DNA of 43,186 nt, taken from the NCBI GenBank assembly GCA_937952975.1, contig CALFXX010000165.1, forward strand, positions 1 through 43,186, in the 5' to 3' direction. Made by a program: the position numbers and the translations under genes. Below the pieces are notes generated by a model. The model made no database searches and had not been told where the DNA came from. It saw nothing but the letters and a program-made list of their open reading frames with translations. This document shows positions 25,762-34,071 of the stretch, one piece after another (position 1 is the stretch's first letter; each line of letters starts with the position of its first letter). Origin of the DNA: an uncultured Alcaligenaceae bacterium. GTDB taxonomy: Bacteria; Pseudomonadota; Gammaproteobacteria; Burkholderiales; Burkholderiaceae_B.

Positions 25762-27270
25762 TTATCCCTTTAAAGTTTGTTCAAGCACATGCAGCGTATG
25801 GTTAAAGTCTGCTTGTTTTGCGCGAAGGTCCGTGATCTTTCTAACCGCGTGTAACACCGTGGTGTGATCGCGACCACCAAACAGATCGCCAATTTCTGGC
25901 AAGCTTTTTTGCGTCAGTTCTTTGGCTAAATACATTGCAACCTGACGGGGCATTGCAATGTTGGCGGGTCGCCGCTTTGAATACATGTCAGCGACTTTTA
26001 TTTTGTAATAATCAGCAACGGTTTTTTGAATATTTTCGACCGTTACCTGTCCGCTTGAAGCCGACAGTAAGTCTTTTAAAGCGTCTTTACAAATATCAAC
26101 ATTGGCAACTTCACGTCCATGAAAACGAGCGTAAGCCACGACCTTCTTTAATGCACCTTCAAGCTCTCGTACGTTACTGCGCAAATGCTTCGCAATAAAA
26201 AACGCAACATCCTCGGGTAAGGTCACACCCTCTTGCTCAGCCTTACGCAACAAAATGGCCACACGCATTTCAAGTTCAGGAGGCTCAATCGCAACCGTAA
26301 GCCCCGAGTCAAAGCGCGAAATCAAGCGCGTATCAATACCTGACAGCTCTTTTGGATAGGTATCACTTGTGATGATAATTTGCTTGCGCTGCGCGACCAT
26401 CGCTTCAAACGCGTAGAAGAATTCTTCTTGTGTACGATTCTTACCCGAAAAAAACTGAATATCATCAATCAATAAAAGATCGAGCGAGTGGTAATACCGT
26501 TTGAAGTCATCGAACGCCTTACGTTGGTAGGCTTTCACCACGTCTGATACGTATTGGTCTGCGTGCACATATCTCACGCGTGCGCCTTTGCCTAATGCTA
26601 ATAGCGCGTTACCAATTGCGTGAATCAGATGTGTTTTACCCAAGCCGACCCCGCCGTACAAAAATAACGGGTTGTATGAGGTACCGGGGTTTTCGGCAAC
26701 TTGCAATGCGGCTGCACGTGCGAGCTGATTCGCTTTGCCTGTAACAAAGTTATCAAACGTGAGCTCTACGTTTAATCTTGAACGCTCGTCTGCAGGTGCT
26801 ACAACCGAGGCGGGCGCCGCAACACCACTTGATGACGCCGCGGAGCTGGTCGGTTGATCTACGTAATTCGGCTGTACCCCTTGATGCGCGCCGTTACGCC
26901 CTGATAACAACGTGTGCATGACCGATTCGTTCTGACCGATCATTGCTTCAGTGCGTTGTTGTTCTGTGCGATGGGCTTCTGTGCGTTGAGTCGCACTTGC
27001 GCCTTGCGTTCGATTGTCGTGTTCAGGCGCGGGCAATTCAAACAAAACCTGCACTGGCCTCTGGTACCAAGTTGATGCAAATGTTTCGATTTGATGCGCA
27101 AAATTTTTACGCACCCAGTCGAGCTTGAACCGATTAGGCGCAGACAAGCGCAAGCACGCTTGTGCTTCATCGAAGTCAAGCGGTATCAGCGGACGTATCC
27201 ACGCGCTGATTTGCTGGGGAGGAAACTCCTGCTCTAGATGCAAGACGCAGGACTGCCAAAACTGGTTCAT
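25762..27270 (-). CDS. dnaA: Chromosomal replication initiator DnaA
   Basis: This 502-residue AAA+ initiator binds DnaA boxes and opens oriC. Domain I covers about 1-80 (FWQSCVLHLEQEFPPQQISAW). Domain II (about 82-165) is a long, low-complexity linker rich in Gln, Thr, Ala and Ser. Domain III has Walker A GGVGLGKTHL (206-215), Walker B LLLIDDIQFF and the sensor region RLISRFDSGLTV. Domain IV carries the DNA-binding signature GDLFGGRDHTTVLHAVRKI. The start ATG at 27270 opens MNQFWQSC, as in other betaproteobacteria. It is divergent from rpmH, and a consensus DnaA box lies 46 bases upstream of the start, consistent with autoregulation. Confidence 0.97.
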   Translation of the reverse strand: MNQFWQSCVLHLEQEFPPQQISAWIRPLIPLDFDEAQACLRLSAPNRFKLDWVRKNFAHQIETFASTWYQRPVQVLFELPAPEHDNRTQGASATQRTEAHRTEQQRTEAMIGQNESVMHTLLSGRNGAHQGVQPNYVDQPTSSAASSSGVAAPASVVAPADERSRLNVELTFDNFVTGKANQLARAAALQVAENPGTSYNPLFLYGGVGLGKTHLIHAIGNALLALGKGARVRYVHADQYVSDVVKAYQRKAFDDFKRYYHSLDLLLIDDIQFFSGKNRTQEEFFYAFEAMVAQRKQIIITSDTYPKELSGIDTRLISRFDSGLTVAIEPPELEMRVAILLRKAEQEGVTLPEDVAFFIAKHLRSNVRELEGALKKVVAYARFHGREVANVDICKDALKDLLSASSGQVTVENIQKTVADYYKIKVADMYSKRRPANIAMPRQVAMYLAKELTQKSLPEIGDLFGGRDHTTVLHAVRKITDLRAKQADFNHTLHVLEQTLKG

Positions 27271-27315
27271 GGGGCTCGCTAAGTAAACCCTGATTCTACC
27301 CTGCCAAAGGCAAGG

Positions 27316-27324
27316 TTATCCACA
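27316..27324 (+). promoter_or_regulatory. DnaA box in the dnaA-rpmH gap
   Basis: A perfect TTATCCACA lies in the 178-base gap between the divergent dnaA and rpmH genes. It falls in the probable dnaA promoter zone; TAGAAT, a possible -10, is about 25 bases nearer the gene on the minus strand. DnaA autoregulation is the simplest role, and a secondary origin role is possible. Confidence 0.75.
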
Positions 27325-27363
27325 GGCACGATAGCAATTTACCCTTAGGTTTGCCCTAACCAT

Positions 27364-27392
27364 TTGACTAAGTTCGGTTTTTTTGATGAAAT
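27364..27392 (+). promoter_or_regulatory. Candidate rpmH promoter
   Basis: TTGACT (27364-27369) and TGAAAT (27387-27392) are separated by 17 bases and sit 57 bases before the rpmH start. The -10 match is only moderate, so this is a tentative sigma70 promoter for the rpmH-rnpA-yidD-yidC-mnmE run. Confidence 0.4.
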
Positions 27393-27448
27393 GGAGGGCT
27401 TTTCGGGATTATCCTAAACCTTTTTCGCTCTTTGTTGGGCCATTCATC

Positions 27449-27583
27449 ATGAAACGTACCTACCAGCCTTCCGTTACCCGCCGTAAGCGTACTCACGGCT
27501 TTCGCGTGCGTATGAAAACCCGCGGTGGTCGCGCAGTCATCAACGCTCGTCGTGCCAAAGGCCGTAAGCGTCTGGCCGTTTAA
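27449..27583 (+). CDS. rpmH: 50S ribosomal protein L34
   Basis: This 44-residue, very basic ribosomal protein begins MKRTYQPSVTRRKRTHGF and ends with RRAKGRKRLAV, the near-universal bL34 sequence. The ATG at 27449 is chosen because it begins the conserved sequence; the frame stays open for 22 codons upstream without family similarity. It is the first gene of the plus-strand run rpmH-rnpA-yidD-yidC-mnmE and is divergent from dnaA, the classical origin-proximal arrangement. Confidence 0.97.
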   Translation: MKRTYQPSVTRRKRTHGFRVRMKTRGGRAVINARRAKGRKRLAV

Positions 27584-27654
27584 TCAGCCAACTCAACTTA
27601 TCAGCCAACTTGACTATTGTGGGCCGCGTGCCCACTTTCGACAAATCTGCTCTG

Positions 27655-28038
27655 ATGCCTAGCGCCACGTTTCCAACGGCGGCGCGTCTGCACCGCCCCA
27701 TTGAATTCTCTGCTGCCCTATCGGGTCGTCGGGTTGCCCGTGGGGCTTATTTTGTTGTAACTGCCAAAGTGGTTATACAACCTGAGCAGGCAACCAGTTC
27801 GCCGCCAATCGCTCGTTTAGGTCTGATTATGGCCAAGCGGTTCGCTCACCATGCCGCTACGCGTAATGCGCTTAAACGCGTTGTACGAGAAGCATTTCGC
27901 ACTTGTCGGCTTTCATTACCCGCAGCAGATTACGTTGTCCGATTGAACAAACGCATAGAGTCAGTCAGCCTAAGTGCGCTCAAGCGGGCAGCCCGGCAAG
28001 AGGCAAACTCGCATTTTGCCAAGGCCTGTCAATGTTGA
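27655..28038 (+). CDS. rnpA: Ribonuclease P protein component
   Basis: This 127-residue basic protein is the RNase P cofactor that matures tRNA 5' ends together with the catalytic RNA. The signature RNALKRVVREAFRTCR matches the RNR motif of the family, and RLHRPIEFSAAL is the usual N-terminal segment. The ATG at 27655 (MPSATFPTAARLHRP) is preferred because Bordetella-like RnpA proteins begin at this point; a TTG at 27610 would add 15 residues. It overlaps yidD by 7 bases. The M1 RNA gene is not in this window. Confidence 0.93.
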   Translation: MPSATFPTAARLHRPIEFSAALSGRRVARGAYFVVTAKVVIQPEQATSSPPIARLGLIMAKRFAHHAATRNALKRVVREAFRTCRLSLPAADYVVRLNKRIESVSLSALKRAARQEANSHFAKACQC

Positions 28039-28313
28039 AAGCACTTTTGATTTATCCAATTCGGGCTTACAAGTTTTTATTGAGCCCTTGGTTAGGCAAT
28101 AGCTGTCGTTTTACCCCAAGCTGCTCAAGTTATGCCATTGAAGCGATTGAAACTTGGGGCGCTTTAAAAGGGTTCGGCCTTGCGGTCTCCCGTTTAGGGC
28201 GCTGTCACCCTTGGTGTCAGGGTGGATTTGACCCTGTGCCGGCCCAACCTTCAAAAATAGTTTTAAAAAACACTGATTGCGAAGAACCTACACACCGCTG
28301 TCATCTAGATTAA
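28032..28313 (+). CDS. yidD: Membrane protein insertion efficiency factor YidD
   Basis: This 93-residue small Cys-rich protein aids YidC-dependent membrane insertion. It begins MLKALLIYPIRAYKFLLSP with an amphipathic helix, then SCRFTPSCSSYAIEAI and GRCHPWCQGGFDPVP, the conserved Cys-containing signatures of the family. The start at 28032 overlaps the rnpA stop by 7 bases, as is common in this gene pair. The C terminus (KNTDCEEPTHRCHLD) is not conserved. It sits directly before yidC. Confidence 0.94.
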   Translation: MLKALLIYPIRAYKFLLSPWLGNSCRFTPSCSSYAIEAIETWGALKGFGLAVSRLGRCHPWCQGGFDPVPAQPSKIVLKNTDCEEPTHRCHLD

Positions 28314-28364
28314 CGCTAAACTTCGAGCCTTCTCTGGTTCGCTTTTTTATATATTTGGGCAAGT

Positions 28365-30068
28365 ATGGACATCCGTCGCACCATTCTCTTGATGATTTTT
28401 TCGTTTTCCCTGTTGATGCTGTGGAATAACTGGCAAGTCCATCAAGGAAACCCTCCTCTGTTTGGCGCACCTAGCGCGAGCGTCAAGCCTAAGACAGAAA
28501 CCACTGACGCCTCATCTTCCGCGACAGTTGCTGGCGTGCCTAGTGCACCAGCCGCTCCCGCAAACAGCACTGTGGCAACGGTACCTGGGGTCTCCACTAG
28601 CGCAAGTCCATCATCACAAACCGTATCATTTAAAACGGATGTACTTGCGTTAACGTTTGATCTTCAAGGCGCACAGCTCATACGCACCGATTTGTTAGCG
28701 TTTCCGTCTGTTGATGATCCCGCTAAGCCTTTTACATTATTAGAGCGTGCCGGAGCACATACCTATGTTGTTCAATCAGGGTTAACCGGTGCAACTGCCG
28801 GTGTGGCGTTCCCCAATCACCTTGCACCTTTCACTCTTGAAACCGATGCGCGCGAACTCACCGGCGACACGTTAGTGATTAAGTTTTCTTCGGTCTCGGG
28901 CGATGTAAAGCTAACCAAGACTTTCACGCTTAAGCGTGGTGATTATGCTGTGAATGTTGCACATCACATCGAGAACCTCTCCGCTCAACCAGTGACCCCA
29001 TCGGTTTACTTACAAATTACTCGCGATGGATCAGATCCGGCAGGTACCAGCAGCGCTCCTAGTTTCTTAAGTGGGCCAGCAAATTTTTTCGGTGCAGCAA
29101 TTTATTCCGAGCAAGAGAAATTTCAAAAGGTAACGTTAACTGAAATTGAAAAGCGTAAAGCAACCTATATCAAACAAGCAGACAACGGTTGGTTTTCTTT
29201 TATTCAACATTACTTTGTTACCGCCTGGGTACCAGCACAAGGTAAATCACGCAGTTACGATCTAACCGAACTTGAAAAAAATCTGTTTGCACTGCGCAGC
29301 ATTGAGCCAGTCGGTACCATTGCTGCAAACAGCAGCCTGACCATTCAATCAAAGTTGTGGGTCGGTCCACAAGACCAATCTGCACTTGAAGCATTAGCAC
29401 CTGGTTTAGAACTAGTCGTCGACTACGGGCTACTCACTATTATTGCTAAACCTGTTTTTGCTTTAATGACTTGGTTATTTTCATTGCTGGGTAACTGGGG
29501 CTGGACAATCGTACTTCTAACGGTGTTAATCAAAGCTGCGTTTTATCCCTTGTCGGCGGCAAGCTACCGTTCAATGGCAAAGATGAAAATGGTAGCGCCT
29601 CGGCTGCAGGCTTTAAAAGAAAAGTTTGGTGACGATCGCCAAAAACTCAATACCGCCATGATGGAGATGTATCGCACCGAAAAGATTAATCCTCTCGGTG
29701 GTTGCTTACCGATTGTGATTCAAATCCCAGTCTTTATTTCACTCTATTACGTATTGGGTTCAAGCGTTGAGCTGCGCGGCGCGCCTTGGGTGCTCTGGGT
29801 ACATGATCTTGCAGTTCGCGATCCCTACTTTATTCTTCCCGCCATTATGATGGGCACCATGTTCTTGCAAATGCGCTTGAATCCGACGCCACCTGATCCA
29901 GTACAAGCAAAGGTCATGATGTTTATGCCTTTAGTGTTTGGTGGCATGATGTTCTTTTTCCCATCTGGGCTCGTACTGTACTGGTGCGTGAACAACATCT
30001 TATCGATTGCGCAACAGTGGTACATCACAAAGAAAATGGCCACACTTGCAACGGTTGTACACCGCTAG
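28365..30068 (+). CDS. yidC: Membrane protein insertase YidC
   Basis: This 567-residue inner-membrane insertase and chaperone integrates membrane proteins alone or with SecYEG. An N-terminal membrane anchor (about 4-20, RTILLMIFSFSLLMLWNNWQ) is followed by a Ser/Thr/Ala/Pro linker and a large periplasmic beta-domain. The conserved C-terminal region begins near residue 360 with several helices. It includes GWTIVLLTVLIKAAFYPLS, NPLGGCLPIVIQIPVFISLY and FFFPSGLVLYWCVNNILSI. Length is typical of Gram-negative YidC. It follows yidD by 51 bases and precedes mnmE by 13. Confidence 0.97.
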   Translation: MDIRRTILLMIFSFSLLMLWNNWQVHQGNPPLFGAPSASVKPKTETTDASSSATVAGVPSAPAAPANSTVATVPGVSTSASPSSQTVSFKTDVLALTFDLQGAQLIRTDLLAFPSVDDPAKPFTLLERAGAHTYVVQSGLTGATAGVAFPNHLAPFTLETDARELTGDTLVIKFSSVSGDVKLTKTFTLKRGDYAVNVAHHIENLSAQPVTPSVYLQITRDGSDPAGTSSAPSFLSGPANFFGAAIYSEQEKFQKVTLTEIEKRKATYIKQADNGWFSFIQHYFVTAWVPAQGKSRSYDLTELEKNLFALRSIEPVGTIAANSSLTIQSKLWVGPQDQSALEALAPGLELVVDYGLLTIIAKPVFALMTWLFSLLGNWGWTIVLLTVLIKAAFYPLSAASYRSMAKMKMVAPRLQALKEKFGDDRQKLNTAMMEMYRTEKINPLGGCLPIVIQIPVFISLYYVLGSSVELRGAPWVLWVHDLAVRDPYFILPAIMMGTMFLQMRLNPTPPDPVQAKVMMFMPLVFGGMMFFFPSGLVLYWCVNNILSIAQQWYITKKMATLATVVHR

Positions 30069-30081
30069 GTTTTGAGTTTGA

Positions 30082-31440
30082 ATGTCTCAATCAAATCAAC
30101 GCCCGATCGTTGCGATCGCCACCGCCCCTGGTAGGGGTGGCATAGGTGTTATACGCGTCTCTGGGCCCCATTTGGGGCCCTTTATCTATGCGTTGCTTGG
30201 CAGATCTCTTGAACCGCGACAGGCAACTTACTGTCGATTTCCAGATGCACTCGATCAAACAATCGACCAAGGTATTGCACTCTATTTTGCAGCACCTGCC
30301 TCTTACACTGGTGAAGATGTTCTTGAGTTACAAGGTCATGGTGGGCCCGCTGTCCTGCAACAATTACTAAACCGATGTTTAACTGTTGGCGCACCATTTA
30401 ATATTCAAATCGCTTCGCCTGGCGAATTTACTTTACGTGCTTTTTTAAACGACAAAATCGATTTAGCTCAAGCAGAAGCTATCGCGGATCTCATCGATGC
30501 ATCATCTGAAGCCGCAGCACGTGCCGCCGTGGTTTCAATGACAGGCTCTTTTTCGCGGCTCATCAACACACTCGCTGGTTCAATTGTGCACCTTCGGATG
30601 CTTGTCGAAGCAACGCTTGATTTTCCTGAAGAAGAAATTGAATTTCTAGAAAAATATCAAGCTCACAGTAAACTTGAAAATCTCCAAAACGAACTTTCTG
30701 AAATTTTGGCGGCATCACGACAAGGTGTAGTTTTACGAGAAGGCTTACACGTTGTTTTGGCTGGCGAGCCAAACGTTGGCAAATCAAGTTTATTAAATGC
30801 TCTCGCTGGGCAAGAGCTAGCCATCGTAACTAATATTGCCGGCACAACAAGAGATAAAGTCAGTCAGGTAATTTCCCTTGATGGAGTTCCTGTCACCATC
30901 ACTGATACTGCAGGTCTACGCGATACAGATGACGCCATCGAAACGATTGGCATCGAGCGTACGTGGGCAGCGATTGAACAAGCGGATGTCATCTTACATT
31001 TAAGTGCAGTAGACACTGATCATCTAACACTTGATCCAGAAATTCAAAAGCGTCGCTCAGCCAAATCAATTGTTCTTAGAGTGTGTAACAAAGTAGATTT
31101 GTCAAAACAGGTAGTGGACACCTCTGATGACACATTATTTATTTCTGCTAAGACAGGTCTGGGGCTTGAGGCCTTGCGAGCAAAACTGTTAGAACTTGCC
31201 GGCTGGAACCCTGGTCAGGAGTCCCCTTGGTTGGCACGTCAACGCCATGTCGACGCATTACTAGCGGCACAACATCACCTGATGCAAGCGCAAGAGTACG
31301 CTTTACAAAAAGATCTTGTATTAGATCTTTTTGCAGAAGAACTTCGTTTGGCGCATCGCCAACTAGGTTTGATTACAGGCCAAATGACACCCGATGATTT
31401 ACTGGGCGAAATTTTTTCACGGTTCTGTATTGGGAAATAA
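30082..31440 (+). CDS. mnmE: tRNA uridine-5-carboxymethylaminomethyl modification GTPase
   Basis: This 452-residue potassium-dependent GTPase acts with MnmG to modify wobble U34 of several tRNAs. It has an N-terminal formyl-THF-binding domain (IVAIATAPGRGGIGVIRVSG), a helical domain, and an inserted G domain with G1 GEPNVGKSSLL, G2/G3 GTTRDK and DTAGLRDT, and G4 NKVDL. The C terminus is FCIGK, including the essential catalytic Cys. Its partner mnmG lies about 3 kb downstream with two minus-strand genes in between. It is the last gene of the plus-strand run from rpmH and ends 15 bases from a convergent SDR gene. Confidence 0.97.
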   Translation: MSQSNQRPIVAIATAPGRGGIGVIRVSGPHLGPFIYALLGRSLEPRQATYCRFPDALDQTIDQGIALYFAAPASYTGEDVLELQGHGGPAVLQQLLNRCLTVGAPFNIQIASPGEFTLRAFLNDKIDLAQAEAIADLIDASSEAAARAAVVSMTGSFSRLINTLAGSIVHLRMLVEATLDFPEEEIEFLEKYQAHSKLENLQNELSEILAASRQGVVLREGLHVVLAGEPNVGKSSLLNALAGQELAIVTNIAGTTRDKVSQVISLDGVPVTITDTAGLRDTDDAIETIGIERTWAAIEQADVILHLSAVDTDHLTLDPEIQKRRSAKSIVLRVCNKVDLSKQVVDTSDDTLFISAKTGLGLEALRAKLLELAGWNPGQESPWLARQRHVDALLAAQHHLMQAQEYALQKDLVLDLFAEELRLAHRQLGLITGQMTPDDLLGEIFSRFCIGK

Positions 31441-31455
31441 TTCTTGAGTTATTTG

Positions 31456-32238
31456 TTATTCGATGGTCCAACCACCATCAACAGGTAACACAGCACCGGT
31501 AATGTCTTTGCCTGCGTCGCTACATAAAAAAACCGCAAAACTAGCAACGCTCGTCATTGCCACAAAACGACCAGTCGGATGACGACTAGAAATGTAATCC
31601 TGTTCAGCCTGTTCGACTGTAATGCCCTCTCGTTTTGCGTTACCAGCAATGCGTTCAACAATTGGCGGAGTAGGAACGGTTCCGGGACACAACGCATTAC
31701 ACGTAATTCCATCCGTCGCGACATCCATTGCCGTGCTTCTGGTTAAACCGATCAACGCCGTCTTTGTCGTGATGTAGGCGACTCGATTAGGCGTTGCAGT
31801 CGTGCCATAAACAGACGAAATGTTGATGATTCTTCCCCACTTCTTTTTCTTCATTGTGGGTACGGTTAACCGCGACATATGAAAGGCCGACGATAAATTC
31901 ACTGCTATTGATTCATCCCAAGAAGCCGTTTCGAGGGTATCGATCGCTGCGAAGTTTCGAATGACGGCATTATTGATCAAGATATCGACCCCACCAAATC
32001 GCTCGTGCGCTTGATGAACGAGTTCCTCGATCTCAGAAACCACTGTTAAGTTTGCACGACTGTACATGACAGAAACGCCATACTGTGACGATAATTTCTC
32101 GCTGGCAGCGTGTACCTGTTCGAGTGGTTCAAGCCCATGCAAAATGACGTTTGCTTGTTGTTGTGCAAATGCTTCAGCCATCGCATAGCCTAAGCCAGCA
32201 ATAGATCCTGTAATTAAAACCGTCTTGCCGTGCAACAT
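31456..32238 (-). CDS. SDR-family oxidoreductase, 3-hydroxybutyrate dehydrogenase-like
   Basis: This 260-residue classical short-chain dehydrogenase has the cofactor motif TGSIAGLG at about 10-17, NNAV in place of the usual NNAG, and the catalytic Ser and YITTK (YxxxK) in ISSVYGTTATPNRVAYITTK. Overall length, MLHGKTVLITGS and the ending ITGAVLPVDGGWT resemble 3-hydroxybutyrate dehydrogenase. However, residues that bind the hydroxybutyrate carboxylate in that enzyme (Gln94, His144 and Lys152 in the Pseudomonas fragi numbering) appear as Arg, Tyr and Arg here. The true substrate may therefore differ. It is convergent with mnmE and lies in the origin region, head to tail with an aminotransferase gene 392 bases upstream. 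Confidence 0.85.
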   Translation of the reverse strand: MLHGKTVLITGSIAGLGYAMAEAFAQQQANVILHGLEPLEQVHAASEKLSSQYGVSVMYSRANLTVVSEIEELVHQAHERFGGVDILINNAVIRNFAAIDTLETASWDESIAVNLSSAFHMSRLTVPTMKKKKWGRIINISSVYGTTATPNRVAYITTKTALIGLTRSTAMDVATDGITCNALCPGTVPTPPIVERIAGNAKREGITVEQAEQDYISSRHPTGRFVAMTSVASFAVFLCSDAGKDITGAVLPVDGGWTIE

Positions 32239-32322
32239 GACAATCCTCTATTCAACGTCCAATGGGACACTATTGCTGTTGTTTCTACACATCAAATGTA
32301 AATTAGTTACAAAAATTTTGCC

Positions 32323-32331
32323 TGTGGATAA
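32323..32331 (-). promoter_or_regulatory. DnaA box
   Basis: TGTGGATAA on the plus strand is a perfect TTATCCACA box on the minus strand. It is the first of three consensus boxes in this gene-free stretch. Confidence 0.75.
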
Positions 32332-32437
32332 CTAGGGCTACGGGCCTGTGAACAAACTGTGCATGAACAACGAGTAACTTTGATTATTGAGTCAAACAAA
32401 AAACTTATCCAACTTGATCCACAAATCTAAACAGAGC

Positions 32438-32446
32438 TTATTCACA
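32438..32446 (+). promoter_or_regulatory. DnaA box
   Basis: TTATTCACA matches the TTWTNCACA consensus. It lies just before the AT-rich block at 32461-32490. Confidence 0.7.
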
Positions 32447-32500
32447 AATAAAAATTAACGTAACATATTGATAATAATAAATAATATTACGTTATACCAG

Positions 32501-32509
32501 TTATCCACA
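32501..32509 (+). promoter_or_regulatory. DnaA box
   Basis: A perfect TTATCCACA lies 11 bases beyond the AT-rich block, so the block is bracketed by two same-orientation boxes. Confidence 0.75.
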
Positions 32510-32630
32510 GTCCTTATTATCCATTAGTTTTTATATATAAAACAAAGAAAGAGATAAAACAGGATATCGCCAGAGCCAAAAAAACATGTTTAAGATCAAT
32601 TAGGTTTTTCAACATTTAATCGTGGTTAAA

Positions 32631-33812
32631 TCAAACCTTCGCTAAACGTTCAATTGCTAAATCAAGGGTCGCAACCTGTTTCGCAAAACAGAAACGAACG
32701 AGTTTGTGATTCGATTCGAGGGCATCGGATGACTGATAAAAAGCGGAAACTGGGATAACGGTAACGCCGTGAGTTTGTGTCAACCAAATAGCAAAGTCAG
32801 CTTCGGATTGATCTGAAATTTTGCTGTAGTCGGCTAGCAAGAAGAAAGTGCCAGGACTTGGCAAAACGTTAAAACGTGTCTTGTTAAGTCCATCGGTTAA
32901 ATAATCACGTTTAGCCTGGTAAAAGTTTGGCAAAGTTAAATACGTACTTGGATCAGAGGTATAGGCTGCTAAGGCGTGTTGAAAAGGCGAAGGCACAGTA
33001 AAAACCATGAACTGATGAACTTTTCTAAGTTCGGACGTCATTGCTGGAGGGGCGCAGCAGTATCCTATTTTCCATCCAGTGGTATGAGTGGTTTTGCCAA
33101 AAGATGAGATTAGAAATGTTCTTTCGACTAAGGCTGGTCGGGTAGAAAGACTGAGATGTGTAACGCCATCAAAAATGATGTGTTCGTAAACTTCATCTGA
33201 AAGCAAAAAAAGATTGTGTTGTAAGGTCAAGGCTTCCAATTCATCGAGATCTGCCGCATTAATAACCGCACCAGTCGGATTATGTGGAAAGTTAACAATC
33301 AACAGTTTCGTTTTATTTGTAATTGCTGCTTTGACTAAGCTCCAATCAACGCTGTAAACGGGATTCTGTTGAGTTGGTGCTTGCATAGGGACACTGATTG
33401 CTCGTCCACCTGCCAACGTGATGGCGGGTATATAGCAGTCGTAGCAAGGCTCTAAAACAATCACTTCATCATCGGTGCCAACGCAAGCTAAAACACTCGC
33501 CATGATCGCTTGTGTTGCACCACTGGTAACCGTGATCTCAGTCTCTGGATCGTAGCGATGTTGATAAAGAGTCTCTATTTTTTGACTAATGGCGTTTCGT
33601 AGCGACGGTACACCAGCCATTGCTGGGTATTGGTTAAATCCGTTTGCCATTGCATCAGAAACTAGGTTTAACAGTGCTGGATCTGTGTTGAAGTCAGGAA
33701 ATCCCTGCCCCAGGTTAATTGCTTGATATTCCAGAGCCATTTTGCTCATGGTGGTAAATATGGTTGCGCCGACTGCTGGTAATTTTGAGTTTAGATGCAT
33801 GATGGCAAGCAT
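32631..33812 (-). CDS. Methionine-type aminotransferase (class I PLP, YbdL-like)
   Basis: This 393-residue class I/II aminotransferase closely resembles E. coli YbdL. Shared segments include SKLPAVGATIFTTMS, AINLGQGFPDF, VTSGATQAIMA, NFPHNPTGAV, SDEVYEHIIFDG and the PLP-lysine region SSFGKTTHTTGWKIGYC. The C terminus has VRFCFAKQ. YbdL prefers methionine, histidine and phenylalanine, and related enzymes act on kynurenine or glutamine, so the exact donor is uncertain. The start may be ATG 33812 or ATG 33800; neither has a clear ribosome-binding site. It lies alone on the minus strand between two AT-rich gene-free stretches with DnaA boxes, an unusual site for a metabolic gene. Confidence 0.9.
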   Translation of the reverse strand: MLAIMHLNSKLPAVGATIFTTMSKMALEYQAINLGQGFPDFNTDPALLNLVSDAMANGFNQYPAMAGVPSLRNAISQKIETLYQHRYDPETEITVTSGATQAIMASVLACVGTDDEVIVLEPCYDCYIPAITLAGGRAISVPMQAPTQQNPVYSVDWSLVKAAITNKTKLLIVNFPHNPTGAVINAADLDELEALTLQHNLFLLSDEVYEHIIFDGVTHLSLSTRPALVERTFLISSFGKTTHTTGWKIGYCCAPPAMTSELRKVHQFMVFTVPSPFQHALAAYTSDPSTYLTLPNFYQAKRDYLTDGLNKTRFNVLPSPGTFFLLADYSKISDQSEADFAIWLTQTHGVTVIPVSAFYQSSDALESNHKLVRFCFAKQVATLDLAIERLAKV

Positions 33813-33962
33813 GAAGATGATTAAGTACAGATACGTCGGACTTCAATATAAATTGAGAGTGTGTACTACCGAACGTAATGGAATTTAGTTTTTACCCGTT
33901 AGTAAGATGTACACAGGATATCCACTAAGTGTCCACAAGATATTAACAAGTTACGCACTGAC

Positions 33963-33971
33963 TTATACACA
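33963..33971 (+). promoter_or_regulatory. DnaA box
   Basis: TTATACACA matches the TTWTNCACA consensus and lies upstream of the aminotransferase gene. Confidence 0.65.
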
Positions 33972-34046
33972 ATAAAATTGAGAAACTAGGTTGAACATCT
34001 CGACTTATCCCTATTTATACCGAGTTATTCAAGTGTTATACCAAGG

Positions 34047-34055
34047 TTATCCACA
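34047..34055 (+). promoter_or_regulatory. DnaA box
   Basis: A perfect TTATCCACA lies only 16 bases before the first parS site. Confidence 0.72.
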
Positions 34056-34071
34056 TACTTATTAAGATGAT

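Larger units (their letters stand above)
32239..32630. other. AT-rich gene-free stretch, candidate replication origin (oriC)
   Basis: These 392 bases have no gene. They hold three consensus DnaA boxes (32323, 32438 and 32501) plus near-matches (TGTGAACAA at 32347, TGATCCACA at 32415). Next to the boxes is a very AT-rich block at 32461-32490 containing GATAATAATAA, which resembles a DNA unwinding element with DnaA-trio-like repeats. A second AT-rich run (TTTTTATATATAAAAC) follows near 32528. Flanking dnaA, gyrB, parAB and mnmG genes support an origin here. Functional proof is lacking, and the dnaA-rpmH gap and 33813-34490 are alternatives. Confidence 0.6.

Noticed and set aside
26940..27179. 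Small frames inside dnaA domain I/II
   Set aside because: Their apparent repeats mirror the low-complexity DnaA linker. They have no ribosome-binding site or family similarity.
31435..31454. Near-palindrome AAATAATTCTTGAGTTATTT between mnmE and the SDR gene
   Set aside because: The stem is almost all A-T with almost no loop, so it is a poor terminator. It is short enough to be chance in AT-rich DNA.
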